Made by a program: the position numbers and the translations under genes. A model generated the notes under the pieces. That model had not been told where the DNA came from. It was given only the letters and a program-made list of their open reading frames with translations, and did not search any database. Below, piece after piece: positions 1-5,572 of a DNA stretch of 7,076 nucleotides; position 1 is the stretch's first letter; each line of letters starts with the position of its first letter. This DNA is from Alphaproteobacteria bacterium (GTDB lineage Bacteria > Pseudomonadota > Alphaproteobacteria > Elsterales > Elsteraceae). The stretch lies in assembly GCA_013297545.1 (NCBI GenBank), contig JAAFHH010000153.1:1-7076 (forward strand). The letters are read 5' to 3'.

Positions 1-260
1 AGGGCCAATGTGCGGAGGCCTCAGCGCTGGGCGCGATGGCTACTGCCGGCAAGCGTCGCTTGGCGTGCGTTGTCGTGATCGGCACCGGCCCGGCACTCTG
101 CACACCGTGCGGCGGCTGCCGGCAGCGGTTGCGGGAATTTGGGCAACCGGACCTGCCGATCCATTTGGTGGGGGAGGATGGCCAGCTGCGCCGGACCGTC
201 ACCCTGGAGGATCTGCTGCCGCTGTCCTTCGGGCCGGAACATCTGGAGACAAGGGCATGA
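1..260 (+). CDS. cdd: Cytidine deaminase, 3' part (5' end outside window)
   Basis: This zinc enzyme hydrolyses cytidine and deoxycytidine to uridine and deoxyuridine in the cytoplasm. Only the C-terminal 85 codons are present, read from base 3 to the TGA at 258-260. The visible part starts with Gly-Gln-Cys-Ala-Glu-Ala, which fits the catalytic Cys-Ala-Glu motif (zinc-ligand Cys and proton-shuttling Glu). About 30 residues on comes the second zinc motif Pro-Cys-Gly-Gly-Cys-Arg-Gln, followed by a Glu-Phe pair. The end has a Leu-Leu-Pro-Leu-Ser-Phe-Gly stretch typical of small, roughly 130-residue tetrameric deaminases. The ATG at 36 is internal, because conserved catalytic residues lie upstream of it. 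Its stop overlaps the next start as ATGA, so it is the upstream member of the nucleoside operon. The family assignment is firm; the N-terminus cannot be judged. Confidence 0.92.
   Translation, partial: GQCAEASALGAMATAGKRRLACVVVIGTGPALCTPCGGCRQRLREFGQPDLPIHLVGEDGQLRRTVTLEDLLPLSFGPEHLETRA
245..249 (+). promoter_or_regulatory. Ribosome binding site of purine nucleoside phosphorylase gene
   Basis: GGAGA lies 7 bases before the ATG at 257, inside the last codons of cdd. It supports the ATG at 257 as start instead of any upstream in-frame ATG such as the one at 8, which would overlap cdd almost completely. Confidence 0.6.
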
Positions 261-1075
261 CTGCTGCCGACGTGATTCGCCGCCACCTCGGCGGCCTCGC
301 CCCAAAGATCGCGCTGGTGCTCGGCTCCGGCCTCGGGCCGCTGGCGGCCGAGGTCCAGGACGCCACCCGCGTGTCCTACGCCGATCTGCCGGGGTTTCCG
401 AAGCCCGGTGGCGTGGTCGGCCACGCGGGCGAACTGGTGATCGGCCGCTTGGCCGGTGTGCCGGTGATCTGCCTAAATGGCCGCGCACACTTCTACGAAG
501 GCCATGGTGCTGATGTGATGGCGCCGGCGATCCGCAGCCTGAAAGCGGCCGGCATCAGCCACCTGATTCTCACCAACGCGGCCGGATCGCTGCGCGCCGA
601 CGTGCCACCGGGCCACGTTAGCCTGATCAGCGATCATATCAACTTCCTGCCCGGTAACCCGCTGGTCGGCCCAAATGACGACAGCGTCGGCCCGCGCTTT
701 TTCTCCATGCGCGATGCCTACGATCCGGGCTTGCGCCAGCTGTTCAAGGCGGTGGCGGCTGAGTTGGCCGTCCCCTTGGCCGAGGGCGTCTACATCTGCT
801 ACTCCGGCCCGAACTTCGAAACTCCTGCGGAAATCCGGGCGTTCCGGATCCTGGGGGCGGATCTCGTCGGCATGTCGACGGTGCCGGAAGTGCTGGTCGC
901 CCGCCATTGCGGCTTGACGGTCGCGGGCTTTTCGGTTGTCACCAACCTTGCCGAGGGCATGGGAGACGAAGTCTTGAGCCACGAGCACACTCAATCCCAA
1001 GCCCGCGGCGGCGGTGCCGTGCTTGCCCGCCTGCTCACGGCAACTCTGCCACGTTTGGAGGCGCTTGTTCGATGA
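257..1075 (+). CDS. punA: Purine nucleoside phosphorylase, trimeric (PNP family 2) type
   Basis: It splits purine (deoxy)nucleosides with phosphate into free base and (deoxy)ribose-1-phosphate. The 272 residues match the usual 270-290 of the trimeric class, not the shorter hexameric E. coli DeoD. Visible motifs: Gly-Ser-Gly-Leu-Gly near 23-27 (phosphate loop); Gly-His-Ala-Gly at 55-58; Gly-Arg-Ala-His-Phe-Tyr-Glu-Gly-His at 75-83 (phosphate and ribose contacts); Thr-Asn-Ala-Ala-Gly at 106-110; Ser-Asp-His-Ile-Asn at 125-129; Gly-Pro-Asn-Phe-Glu-Thr-Pro-Ala-Glu at 184-192, with Glu192 matching the base-binding Glu of mammalian PNP; Met-Ser-Thr-Val-Pro-Glu-Val at 206-212; Thr-Asn at 229-230, the base-binding Asn. 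A His at 242 sits where the ribose 5'-OH contact lies in human PNP. The start overlaps cdd and the stop overlaps deoC, both as ATGA, which suggests translational coupling. The Asn implies 6-oxopurine preference (inference from family). Confidence 0.93.
   Translation: MTAADVIRRHLGGLAPKIALVLGSGLGPLAAEVQDATRVSYADLPGFPKPGGVVGHAGELVIGRLAGVPVICLNGRAHFYEGHGADVMAPAIRSLKAAGISHLILTNAAGSLRADVPPGHVSLISDHINFLPGNPLVGPNDDSVGPRFFSMRDAYDPGLRQLFKAVAAELAVPLAEGVYICYSGPNFETPAEIRAFRILGADLVGMSTVPEVLVARHCGLTVAGFSVVTNLAEGMGDEVLSHEHTQSQARGGGAVLARLLTATLPRLEALVR
1057..1061 (+). promoter_or_regulatory. Ribosome binding site of deoC
   Basis: A full GGAGG lies 10 bases before the ATG at 1072, inside the final codons of the phosphorylase gene. 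It fixes the deoC start at 1072 and not at the in-frame ATG at 907, which would run through the preceding gene. Confidence 0.65.
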
Positions 1076-1845
1076 CTGACGATCTGGCCGCCGTCGCGCG
1101 GCGCATTGTGCCCTTGGTCGATCTGACCTTGCTGAACGACGACGATGATGAAGCGCGGGTGACCGCGCTGTGCAATCGCGTGACCTCACCGCTCGGCACG
1201 GTCGCGGCGGTGTGCCTCTGGCCACGCTTTATTGAGCATGCCCATGGGAAGCTGGCCGGACGCGCACCGATCGCGACGGTGGTGAACTTCCCCGCGGGCG
1301 ATGATGCGCCGGGTCAAGTGATTGAAGACATGGTGGCGGCGATGAACGCCGGTGCGACTGAGATCGACGTCGTGTTCCCCTACAACCGCTTCCGAGACGG
1401 CCAGGAAGCCGCGTGCGAACAGATCTTGACCGCCTACCGCCAGATCACGATCGGCCGCAAACTAAAGGTGATCCTGGAAACCGGCTTGGTCGCCAACCCG
1501 CAGCGTCTGCGCGCGATGTGTGATGCAGCGATCCGCGCTGGCGCTGATTTCTTGAAAACCTCGACCGGTAAAACCCAAGTCGGCGCCACCGTGTCGGCGG
1601 CGGAGGTGATGCTGCGCGCGATCATCGCCTCCAAGCGACCGGTTGGCCTGAAAATCTCCGGCGGCCTGCGCACGACGGAGCAGGTCGCCCCCTACTTAGC
1701 GCTGGCAGATCGCTTGATGGGGGTCGGCTGGGTTGCCCCCGCGACCTTCCGTGTCGGTGCCAGTTCCCTGATCGACGACCTGATGCGCCAAGCCGGCGTG
1801 ACCAAGGCCGTCCCACCCGCGGCTGCCGCGAAATCGAGCTACTGA
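1072..1845 (+). CDS. deoC: Deoxyribose-phosphate aldolase
   Basis: A class I aldolase that cleaves 2-deoxyribose-5-phosphate to glyceraldehyde-3-phosphate and acetaldehyde, the exit of deoxynucleoside catabolism into glycolysis. The 257 residues are close to the 259 of the E. coli enzyme, and the sequence resembles that subgroup from end to end. Seen: Val-Asp-Leu-Thr-Leu-Leu-Asn-Asp-Asp-Asp at 16-25; Cys48; Asn-Phe-Pro-Ala-Gly at 72-76; Glu-Ile-Asp-Val-Val-Phe-Pro-Tyr at 97-104 (catalytic Asp99); Phe-Leu-Lys-Thr-Ser-Thr-Gly-Lys at 160-167 with the Schiff-base Lys162; Gly-Leu-Lys-Ile-Ser-Gly-Gly at 192-198 with the proton-relay Lys194; Phe-Arg-Val-Gly-Ala-Ser-Ser at 226-232 (phosphate binding). 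It ends in Ser-Ser-Tyr, as E. coli DeoC does, where the last Tyr takes part in catalysis. Its stop overlaps deoA by one base (TGATG). Confidence 0.96.
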   Translation: MTDDLAAVARRIVPLVDLTLLNDDDDEARVTALCNRVTSPLGTVAAVCLWPRFIEHAHGKLAGRAPIATVVNFPAGDDAPGQVIEDMVAAMNAGATEIDVVFPYNRFRDGQEAACEQILTAYRQITIGRKLKVILETGLVANPQRLRAMCDAAIRAGADFLKTSTGKTQVGATVSAAEVMLRAIIASKRPVGLKISGGLRTTEQVAPYLALADRLMGVGWVAPATFRVGASSLIDDLMRQAGVTKAVPPAAAAKSSY

Positions 1846-3158
1846 TGCTGCCGCAAGAACTGATCCGCCGCAAACGCGACGGCCAGGCGCTGAATGCTGA
1901 GGAATTGATCTGGCTGGTCCAAGGCCTGGTCGATGGCAGCCTGACCGAGGGGCAAGCCGCCGCCTTCGCAATGGCGGTCTACTTCCGCGGCATGTCGATG
2001 GCGGAGCGGGTTGCCTTCACCCTCGCCATGGCACGCTCTGGTCGCACGATGGCGTGGCCGGATATGGGCCGGCCCGTGGTGGACAAGCACTCGACCGGTG
2101 GTGTCGGTGACAAGATCAGCTTGATGCTAGCCCCGATCGCCGCGGCCTGCGGCTTGGCCGTGCCGATGATTTCCGGCCGCGGGCTTGGCCACACCGGCGG
2201 CACGCTCGACAAAATGCAGGCGATCCCAGGCTACCGGGTCGACCCGGAGCCGGCGCTGTTCGAGCGTGTGGTGCGCGAGGTTGGCTGCGCGATCATCGGC
2301 CAGACGGCCGATCTCGCACCTGCCGACCGGCGGCTCTACGCGATCCGCGATGTTACGGCGACGGTCGAGTCGATCGATTTGATCACGGCCTCCATCTTGT
2401 CGAAGAAGCTCGCCGCCGGCCTCGACGGGTTGGTGATGGATGTGAAGTACGGCTCCGGTGCCTTCATGGCGGCTGAGGCCGATGCCGAAGCACTCGCCCG
2501 CTCGATCGCGACCGTCGCGACCGGGGCCGGCACACGCACCCGCGCGGTGCTGACTGACATGAACGAAGTGCTGGGCACCACCGCCGGCAATGCCGTCGAA
2601 GTGGCAGAAGCCATCGACTACCTGACCGGTGCTAAGCGGGAAGCGCGCCTGCACGGTGTGACAACAGCGCTGACGGCCGAGATGCTGGTGGTCGGCGGGC
2701 TCGCCGCTGATCGCGCGGCGGGGGAAGCGATGGTCGAGGCAGCGCTCGCCAGCGGCGCTGCGGCCGAGGCGTTCCAACGCATGGTGACCGCCCTCGGGGG
2801 CCCGAGCGACCTTGTGACCCGCGCCGACGCCCACTTGCCGGTCGCCCCGGTGATCATGCCGGTGCCCGCCACCCGCGCCGGCTTCATCGGCGCACAGGAT
2901 TGCCGGGCGATCGGCGTCGCGGTGGTGGAACTGAAGGGTGGCCGCAGCCGGGCCGCCGATCCAATCGATCCGCGCGTCGGCTTCAGCCAGATCCAGCCCG
3001 TTGGCACGGCCGTGCGGGCGGGAGATCCGCTGGCCCTGGTGCATGCGGCGGACACGGCCGAGGCGGAGCGTGCAATCTTACGGTATACTGCCGCGGTAAC
3101 ACTCACCGACACCGCACCGCCCGTGCGCGCGATCTTGGGAGCGACGATCGATGGCTAG
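1845..3158 (+). CDS. deoA: Thymidine phosphorylase
   Basis: It converts thymidine and deoxyuridine with phosphate into base and 2-deoxyribose-1-phosphate. The 437 residues are near the 440 of E. coli DeoA. Seen: Val-Asp-Lys-His-Ser-Thr-Gly-Gly-Val-Gly-Asp at 79-89 (phosphate loop, catalytic Lys81-His82); the family signature Ser-Gly-Arg-Gly-Leu-Gly-His-Thr-Gly-Gly-Thr-Leu-Asp-Lys at 110-123; Arg168, Ser183 and Lys187, at the places of E. coli Arg171, Ser186 and Lys190; Val-Met-Asp-Val-Lys-Tyr-Gly-Ser-Gly-Ala-Phe-Met at 197-208; then a C-terminal alpha/beta domain with Glu-Leu-Lys-Gly-Gly-Arg near 365. No strong Shine-Dalgarno precedes the ATG, so reinitiation at the TGATG overlap with deoC is the likely way it is translated. 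A broader pyrimidine phosphorylase (pdp) is the alternative, but the resemblance to DeoA is closer. No pentomutase gene follows. Confidence 0.95.
   Translation: MLPQELIRRKRDGQALNAEELIWLVQGLVDGSLTEGQAAAFAMAVYFRGMSMAERVAFTLAMARSGRTMAWPDMGRPVVDKHSTGGVGDKISLMLAPIAAACGLAVPMISGRGLGHTGGTLDKMQAIPGYRVDPEPALFERVVREVGCAIIGQTADLAPADRRLYAIRDVTATVESIDLITASILSKKLAAGLDGLVMDVKYGSGAFMAAEADAEALARSIATVATGAGTRTRAVLTDMNEVLGTTAGNAVEVAEAIDYLTGAKREARLHGVTTALTAEMLVVGGLAADRAAGEAMVEAALASGAAAEAFQRMVTALGGPSDLVTRADAHLPVAPVIMPVPATRAGFIGAQDCRAIGVAVVELKGGRSRAADPIDPRVGFSQIQPVGTAVRAGDPLALVHAADTAEAERAILRYTAAVTLTDTAPPVRAILGATIDG
3137..3141 (+). promoter_or_regulatory. Ribosome binding site of YbjN-like gene
   Basis: GGGAG sits 9 bases before the ATG at 3151, within the last codons of deoA. 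It supports a real, independently initiated gene overlapping the deoA end by 8 bases. Confidence 0.55.
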
Positions 3159-3624
3159 ACTGCTTGCACTCGCACTCCTCGGCCTCCTGGTGATCAACCC
3201 CGCCAGCGCCCAATCGATGCTGCAAAAGCTGACACCGCAACTTATCGGCAATGCCCTGGGGGCGGCCGGGATCGCCTACACCACCGGTAAGGACGGCGTC
3301 GGCGACCCGATGCTAACCATCACCGGCGGCACTGCAGCCAAAGGCATGCGGGCGGTGTTCTTCAGCTGCGCCGCGGATGCCTGCGAAGACGTCACCCTGT
3401 GGGCCTATGTTAGCCCAACGGGTGGCGCGCGCATGGACCGCATCAACACCTGGAACCGGGACGCCCGCTGGACCCGTGCCTACATCGACAAGGATGGCGA
3501 CGCCGTCCTCGAACTCGACATCAACGCGACCGGCGGCATTGGCGACACGGCAGTGGGCGTGCTGGTGCGCACCTTCATCGACCAGGTCGCCAAGTTCGCC
3601 CGCCACATCGATGGTGGGATCTAA
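3151..3624 (+). CDS. Exported YbjN-domain protein, function unknown
   Basis: A 157-residue protein. Residues 1-20 form a classic signal peptide: Arg3, a Leu/Ala-rich core and an Ala-Ser-Ala cleavage site before Gln21, so the mature form should be periplasmic. The rest looks like the YbjN / sensory-transduction-regulator fold: an early helix (24-40), a Gly-Asp-Pro-Met-Leu strand (51-55), a Val-Phe-Phe-Ser-Cys strand with Cys73 and Cys78 five residues apart (possible disulfide in the periplasm), the characteristic Arg-Ile-Asn-Thr-Trp-Asn-Arg at 97-103, Arg-Ala-Tyr-Ile-Asp-Lys-Asp-Gly-Asp at 109-117, and Leu-Glu-Leu-Asp-Ile-Asn at 120-125, with a C-terminal helix. YbjN domains are common in alphaproteobacteria and lack a proven biochemical role. 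Its start lies 8 bases inside deoA, so it is co-transcribed with nucleoside catabolism, though its job there is unknown. The family call is from remembered pattern, moderately sure. Confidence 0.82.
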   Translation: MARLLALALLGLLVINPASAQSMLQKLTPQLIGNALGAAGIAYTTGKDGVGDPMLTITGGTAAKGMRAVFFSCAADACEDVTLWAYVSPTGGARMDRINTWNRDARWTRAYIDKDGDAVLELDINATGGIGDTAVGVLVRTFIDQVAKFARHIDGGI

Positions 3625-3637
3625 GCCGCGCTCGGGC

Positions 3638-4474
3638 TCAGCGGTAGAGCTGCGCCACGGCGGTTAGATTGAGCCCACCCCACCCTCGACCCGCAGCGTC
3701 CGCGAACACGGCCCGCGCTGCGGTGATGAGCGGGGTCGCCGCGCCGGCCGCATAGCCCAGATCTTTTTCGACCAGATCGACCGGGAACTGCGGCTGAAAA
3801 CTGCCGGCCAGCATGGCCCCCGCCGCGACCTTGGCCGCCGGGCTGCACACCGGCAGGCTTCCGATCGCCTCGATCGCCACGGCAAGGTCGATGTCCGCCG
3901 CTGCAAGCTGACCGATCAGTTCGGCCATGGTGGCGACTTGGATTGCAAACAGCGCGTTGACCGCGAGCTTGAGCGCGGTGCCAGCGCCAATCCCGCCAGC
4001 GTGGATCGACCGCGCGCCGATCACGCTCAGCAACGGCTCGGCTGCTGCCAGGGCTTGCGGCGAGCCACCGACCAGATGCACCAGCTGAGCCGCCTCCGCC
4101 TGTGGGCGCGACCCGACCACCGGCGCATCCAAGAACTGGCCGCCAGCCGCTTCGATCGCCTGCCCGAGTGCCTGCATGGTCGCGATCGACAGGGTTGAGC
4201 TCTCGATCGCAATAGCCCCTTGGCGCAAGCCCTGGAGAGCACCCGTCAGGGGATCGAGCCAGACGGACTGGGAGGCCGCGTCATCGCGCACCATGCTCAG
4301 CACCAGATCCGCCTCGGCCACGGCCGCGTGCGGGGTCGCCGCACTCGGCAGTCCAAGGGCCGCCACCGGACCGGGGGAGCGGTTCCACACGGTCACGGCA
4401 TGGCCAGCCTGAGCGGCATTGCGTGCCATCCGACTGCCCATCGCGCCCAACCCCAACACTGCAACCCGCGCCAT
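3638..4474 (-). CDS. NAD(P)-dependent beta-hydroxyacid dehydrogenase (3-hydroxyisobutyrate dehydrogenase family)
   Basis: A soluble oxidoreductase of the family that includes 3-hydroxyisobutyrate dehydrogenase, tartronate semialdehyde reductase and glyoxylate/succinic semialdehyde reductase. The 278 residues are near the usual 285-300. Seen: Rossmann motif Gly-Leu-Gly-Ala-Met-Gly-Ser-Arg-Met-Ala at 8-17; Trp-Asn-Arg-Ser at 30-33, where Asn-Arg favours NADP over NAD; Glu-Ser-Ser-Thr at 91-94; substrate loop Asp-Ala-Pro-Val-Val-Gly-Ser at 116-122, where many relatives have Val-Ser-Gly-Gly; Gly-Ala-Gly-Thr-Ala-Leu-Lys at 163-169 with the catalytic Lys169 and Asn173; Glu-Lys-Asp-Leu at 236-239. 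I chose the ATG at 4474 because GGAGG ends 5 bases upstream and the Rossmann strand begins at once. Longer in-frame starts run into the divergent LysR gene. The exact substrate cannot be told from sequence. Confidence 0.88.
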   Translation of the reverse strand: MARVAVLGLGAMGSRMARNAAQAGHAVTVWNRSPGPVAALGLPSAATPHAAVAEADLVLSMVRDDAASQSVWLDPLTGALQGLRQGAIAIESSTLSIATMQALGQAIEAAGGQFLDAPVVGSRPQAEAAQLVHLVGGSPQALAAAEPLLSVIGARSIHAGGIGAGTALKLAVNALFAIQVATMAELIGQLAAADIDLAVAIEAIGSLPVCSPAAKVAAGAMLAGSFQPQFPVDLVEKDLGYAAGAATPLITAARAVFADAAGRGWGGLNLTAVAQLYR

Positions 4475-4479
4475 CATCG

Positions 4480-4484
4480 CCTCC
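4480..4484 (-). promoter_or_regulatory. Ribosome binding site of dehydrogenase gene
   Basis: On the minus strand GGAGG lies 5 bases before the ATG at 4474 and only 2 before a tandem ATG at 4477. The pair of ATG codons further upstream (4489 and 4486) has no purine-rich site before it. This decides the start in favour of 4474. Confidence 0.6.
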
Positions 4485-4494
4485 ATCATCGTGG

Positions 4495-4516
4495 TGGCCC
4501 AACCATGGCGCGGCCA
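4495..4516. promoter_or_regulatory. Inverted repeat 1 in divergent control region
   Basis: A 22-base dyad with TGGCC (4495-4499) and GGCCA (4512-4516) as outer arms and a symmetric CCATGG core (4503-4508). All share one centre, between 4505 and 4506; 16 of 22 positions are symmetric. It lies between the dehydrogenase and LysR starts, so it is a possible operator half for the LysR protein. Function is inferred from position only. Confidence 0.4.
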
Positions 4517-4517
4517 A

Positions 4518-4535
4518 CTGCTGCAGAAACAGCAG
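4518..4535. promoter_or_regulatory. Candidate LysR box (inverted repeat 2, T-N11-A)
   Basis: A perfect 6-base inverted repeat CTGCTG (4518-4523) / CAGCAG (4530-4535) with a 6-base spacer. T4519 and A4531 are separated by 11 bases inside the dyad, the classic LysR-type T-N11-A arrangement. A related element, AACT followed by CTGCAG, occurs at 4516-4526 (with one extra base) and again at 4559-4568; the two CTGCAG copies are 42 bases apart, about four helical turns. This fits a tetrameric LysR protein touching two sites, but binding is not shown. Confidence 0.5.
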
Positions 4536-4570
4536 GCAAGCAGCACGATACTCATGCAAACTCTGCAGCA

Positions 4571-5479
4571 ATGGATCTGGAGCACCTGCGCTGGTTTCTC
4601 GATGTCGCGCGCGCCGGCAGCATCGCGCACGCGGCCCGGCTGCGCGGCACCGATCCGTCGAGCGTCTCGCGCGCCATCGCTGCCCTCGAGGGCGGCCTCG
4701 GCGTGCGGTTGCTGCATCGCACGACCCGGCGCCTCACTCTGACCGAGGCGGGGGAGCGCTGGGTCGAGCGCGCCCCCGCTCTCCTCGATGCGTTCGACCA
4801 ATTGGCCGACGACGCCCGCGATGACGCGCGTGAGCTCGCCGGCACGGTGCGGCTGACCGCCTCGGTCGCCTACACGGAGGTGGTGCTAACCCCGCTGCTG
4901 CCAGCGCTGAGAGCACGCCACCCCCGCCTTGGGTTGGAACTGGTGGCGACCGACGCAACGCTCGACCTCGCCGCTGAGCAGATCGACCTCGCGATCCGCT
5001 TGGGGCCGGAGCAGCCGGGTGACGCGGTTCGGCTGGCACCAACCCGGTACCGCGTGGTCGCGAGCCCGCAGTACTTGGATGCCCGTGCCCGGCTCACCAC
5101 CCCGGCGGACTTGGCCGTGCGCGACTGCCTGCGCTTTGGTCTGCCAGACCACCGCGCGCGCTGGCACTTTCGGCGGGCGGGTGATCCCGACCTCACGGTC
5201 CCCGTGTCCGGCAGCTTGGTGTTCACCAGCGCGCTGCCGCTGCGCCAAGCAGCGCTCCTCGGCCTCGGGCCGGCGCTGTTGGCCGATTGGTTGGTCGATC
5301 CCGACCTTGCAGCCGGCCGGCTCGTCGATCTGCTGCCGGACTACCACGCGACCGCGACCAGCTTCGACACCGCGGTGTGGTTGGTGACCCCCAGCCGGGA
5401 CTGGCTGACCCGGCGCGTGCGCGTGGTCGCAGCGTTTTTGACCGAGGCACTCCGCCGCGGTGCCCCTGCCCCGCCATAA
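4571..5479 (+). CDS. LysR-family transcriptional regulator
   Basis: A 302-residue protein with the standard LysR layout. The N-terminal winged helix-turn-helix covers roughly 3-60: Leu-Arg-Trp-Phe-Leu-Asp-Val-Ala at 6-13, the HTH around 18-37 with Gly-Ser-Ile-Ala-His-Ala-Ala and Ser-Ser-Val-Ser-Arg-Ala-Ile, then Leu-Gly-Val-Arg-Leu-Leu-His-Arg-Thr-Thr-Arg at 43-53 and Leu-Thr-Glu-Ala-Gly at 57-61. A linker helix follows (about 62-90), then a periplasmic-binding-like effector domain starting at Gly-Thr-Val-Arg-Leu-Thr (91-96), containing Asp-Leu-Ala-Ile-Arg-Leu-Gly at 139-145. It belongs to the group whose targets are often divergent enzyme genes, and here the neighbour is the dehydrogenase. 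The ATG at 4571 gives the usual LysR N-terminus but has no visible Shine-Dalgarno; an in-frame ATG at 4505 would add 22 residues and also lacks a good site. The inducer is unknown. Confidence 0.92.
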   Translation: MDLEHLRWFLDVARAGSIAHAARLRGTDPSSVSRAIAALEGGLGVRLLHRTTRRLTLTEAGERWVERAPALLDAFDQLADDARDDARELAGTVRLTASVAYTEVVLTPLLPALRARHPRLGLELVATDATLDLAAEQIDLAIRLGPEQPGDAVRLAPTRYRVVASPQYLDARARLTTPADLAVRDCLRFGLPDHRARWHFRRAGDPDLTVPVSGSLVFTSALPLRQAALLGLGPALLADWLVDPDLAAGRLVDLLPDYHATATSFDTAVWLVTPSRDWLTRRVRVVAAFLTEALRRGAPAPP

Positions 5480-5490
5480 CCACATTCTGT

Positions 5491-5519
5491 TTGCGGTAGA
5501 TCGCCGCCTCCGCTAGCGT
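5491..5519 (+). promoter_or_regulatory. Weak candidate sigma-70 promoter for livHM
   Basis: TTGCGG (5491-5496) and TAGCGT (5514-5519) are separated by 17 bases, each matching three of six consensus positions. The place is right: after the LysR stop and before the livH leader. In such GC-rich DNA a match this loose may be chance. Confidence 0.3.
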
Positions 5520-5531
5520 CCCATCTGGGGA

Positions 5532-5550
5532 CCACGCCAGGGGGGCGTGG
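5532..5550 (+). other. GC-rich hairpin in livH leader
   Basis: CCACGCC (5532-5538) and GGCGTGG (5544-5550) form a perfect 7-bp stem with an AGGGG loop. No T tract follows, so it is not a standard intrinsic terminator. It lies 22 bases before the livH start and downstream of the candidate promoter, so it could be a leader structure, an operator dyad, or the 3' end structure of the LysR mRNA. The structure is seen; the role is inferred. Confidence 0.5.
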
Positions 5551-5572
5551 CGGGGAAATGCATTAGGGATCA

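Noticed and set aside
8..256. Upstream in-frame extension of the purine nucleoside phosphorylase
   Set aside because: This stretch encodes cytidine deaminase with its zinc motifs in another frame; the extension has no family similarity.
36..260. Small stand-alone 74-residue gene starting at ATG 36
   Set aside because: The catalytic Cys-Ala-Glu motif lies in the same frame upstream of this ATG, so it is the tail of a longer cdd.
2127..3044. Long minus-strand open frame opposite deoA
   Set aside because: Low-complexity His/Arg/Gly-rich translation typical of the antisense of a GC-rich gene; deoA is complete with catalytic residues.
3626..3649. Bidirectional terminator between the converging genes
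   Set aside because: Only 4-bp stems with large loops and no T tract on either strand.
3638..4801. Longer 387-codon version of the minus-strand dehydrogenase gene
   Set aside because: The extra 109 residues overlap the divergent LysR coding region, look like a compositional shadow, and precede a complete Rossmann motif with its own ribosome site at 4480-4484.
5532..5550. Intrinsic terminator of the LysR gene
   Set aside because: The stem is perfect but is followed by CGGGGAAATG and no T run, so I list it only as a hairpin.
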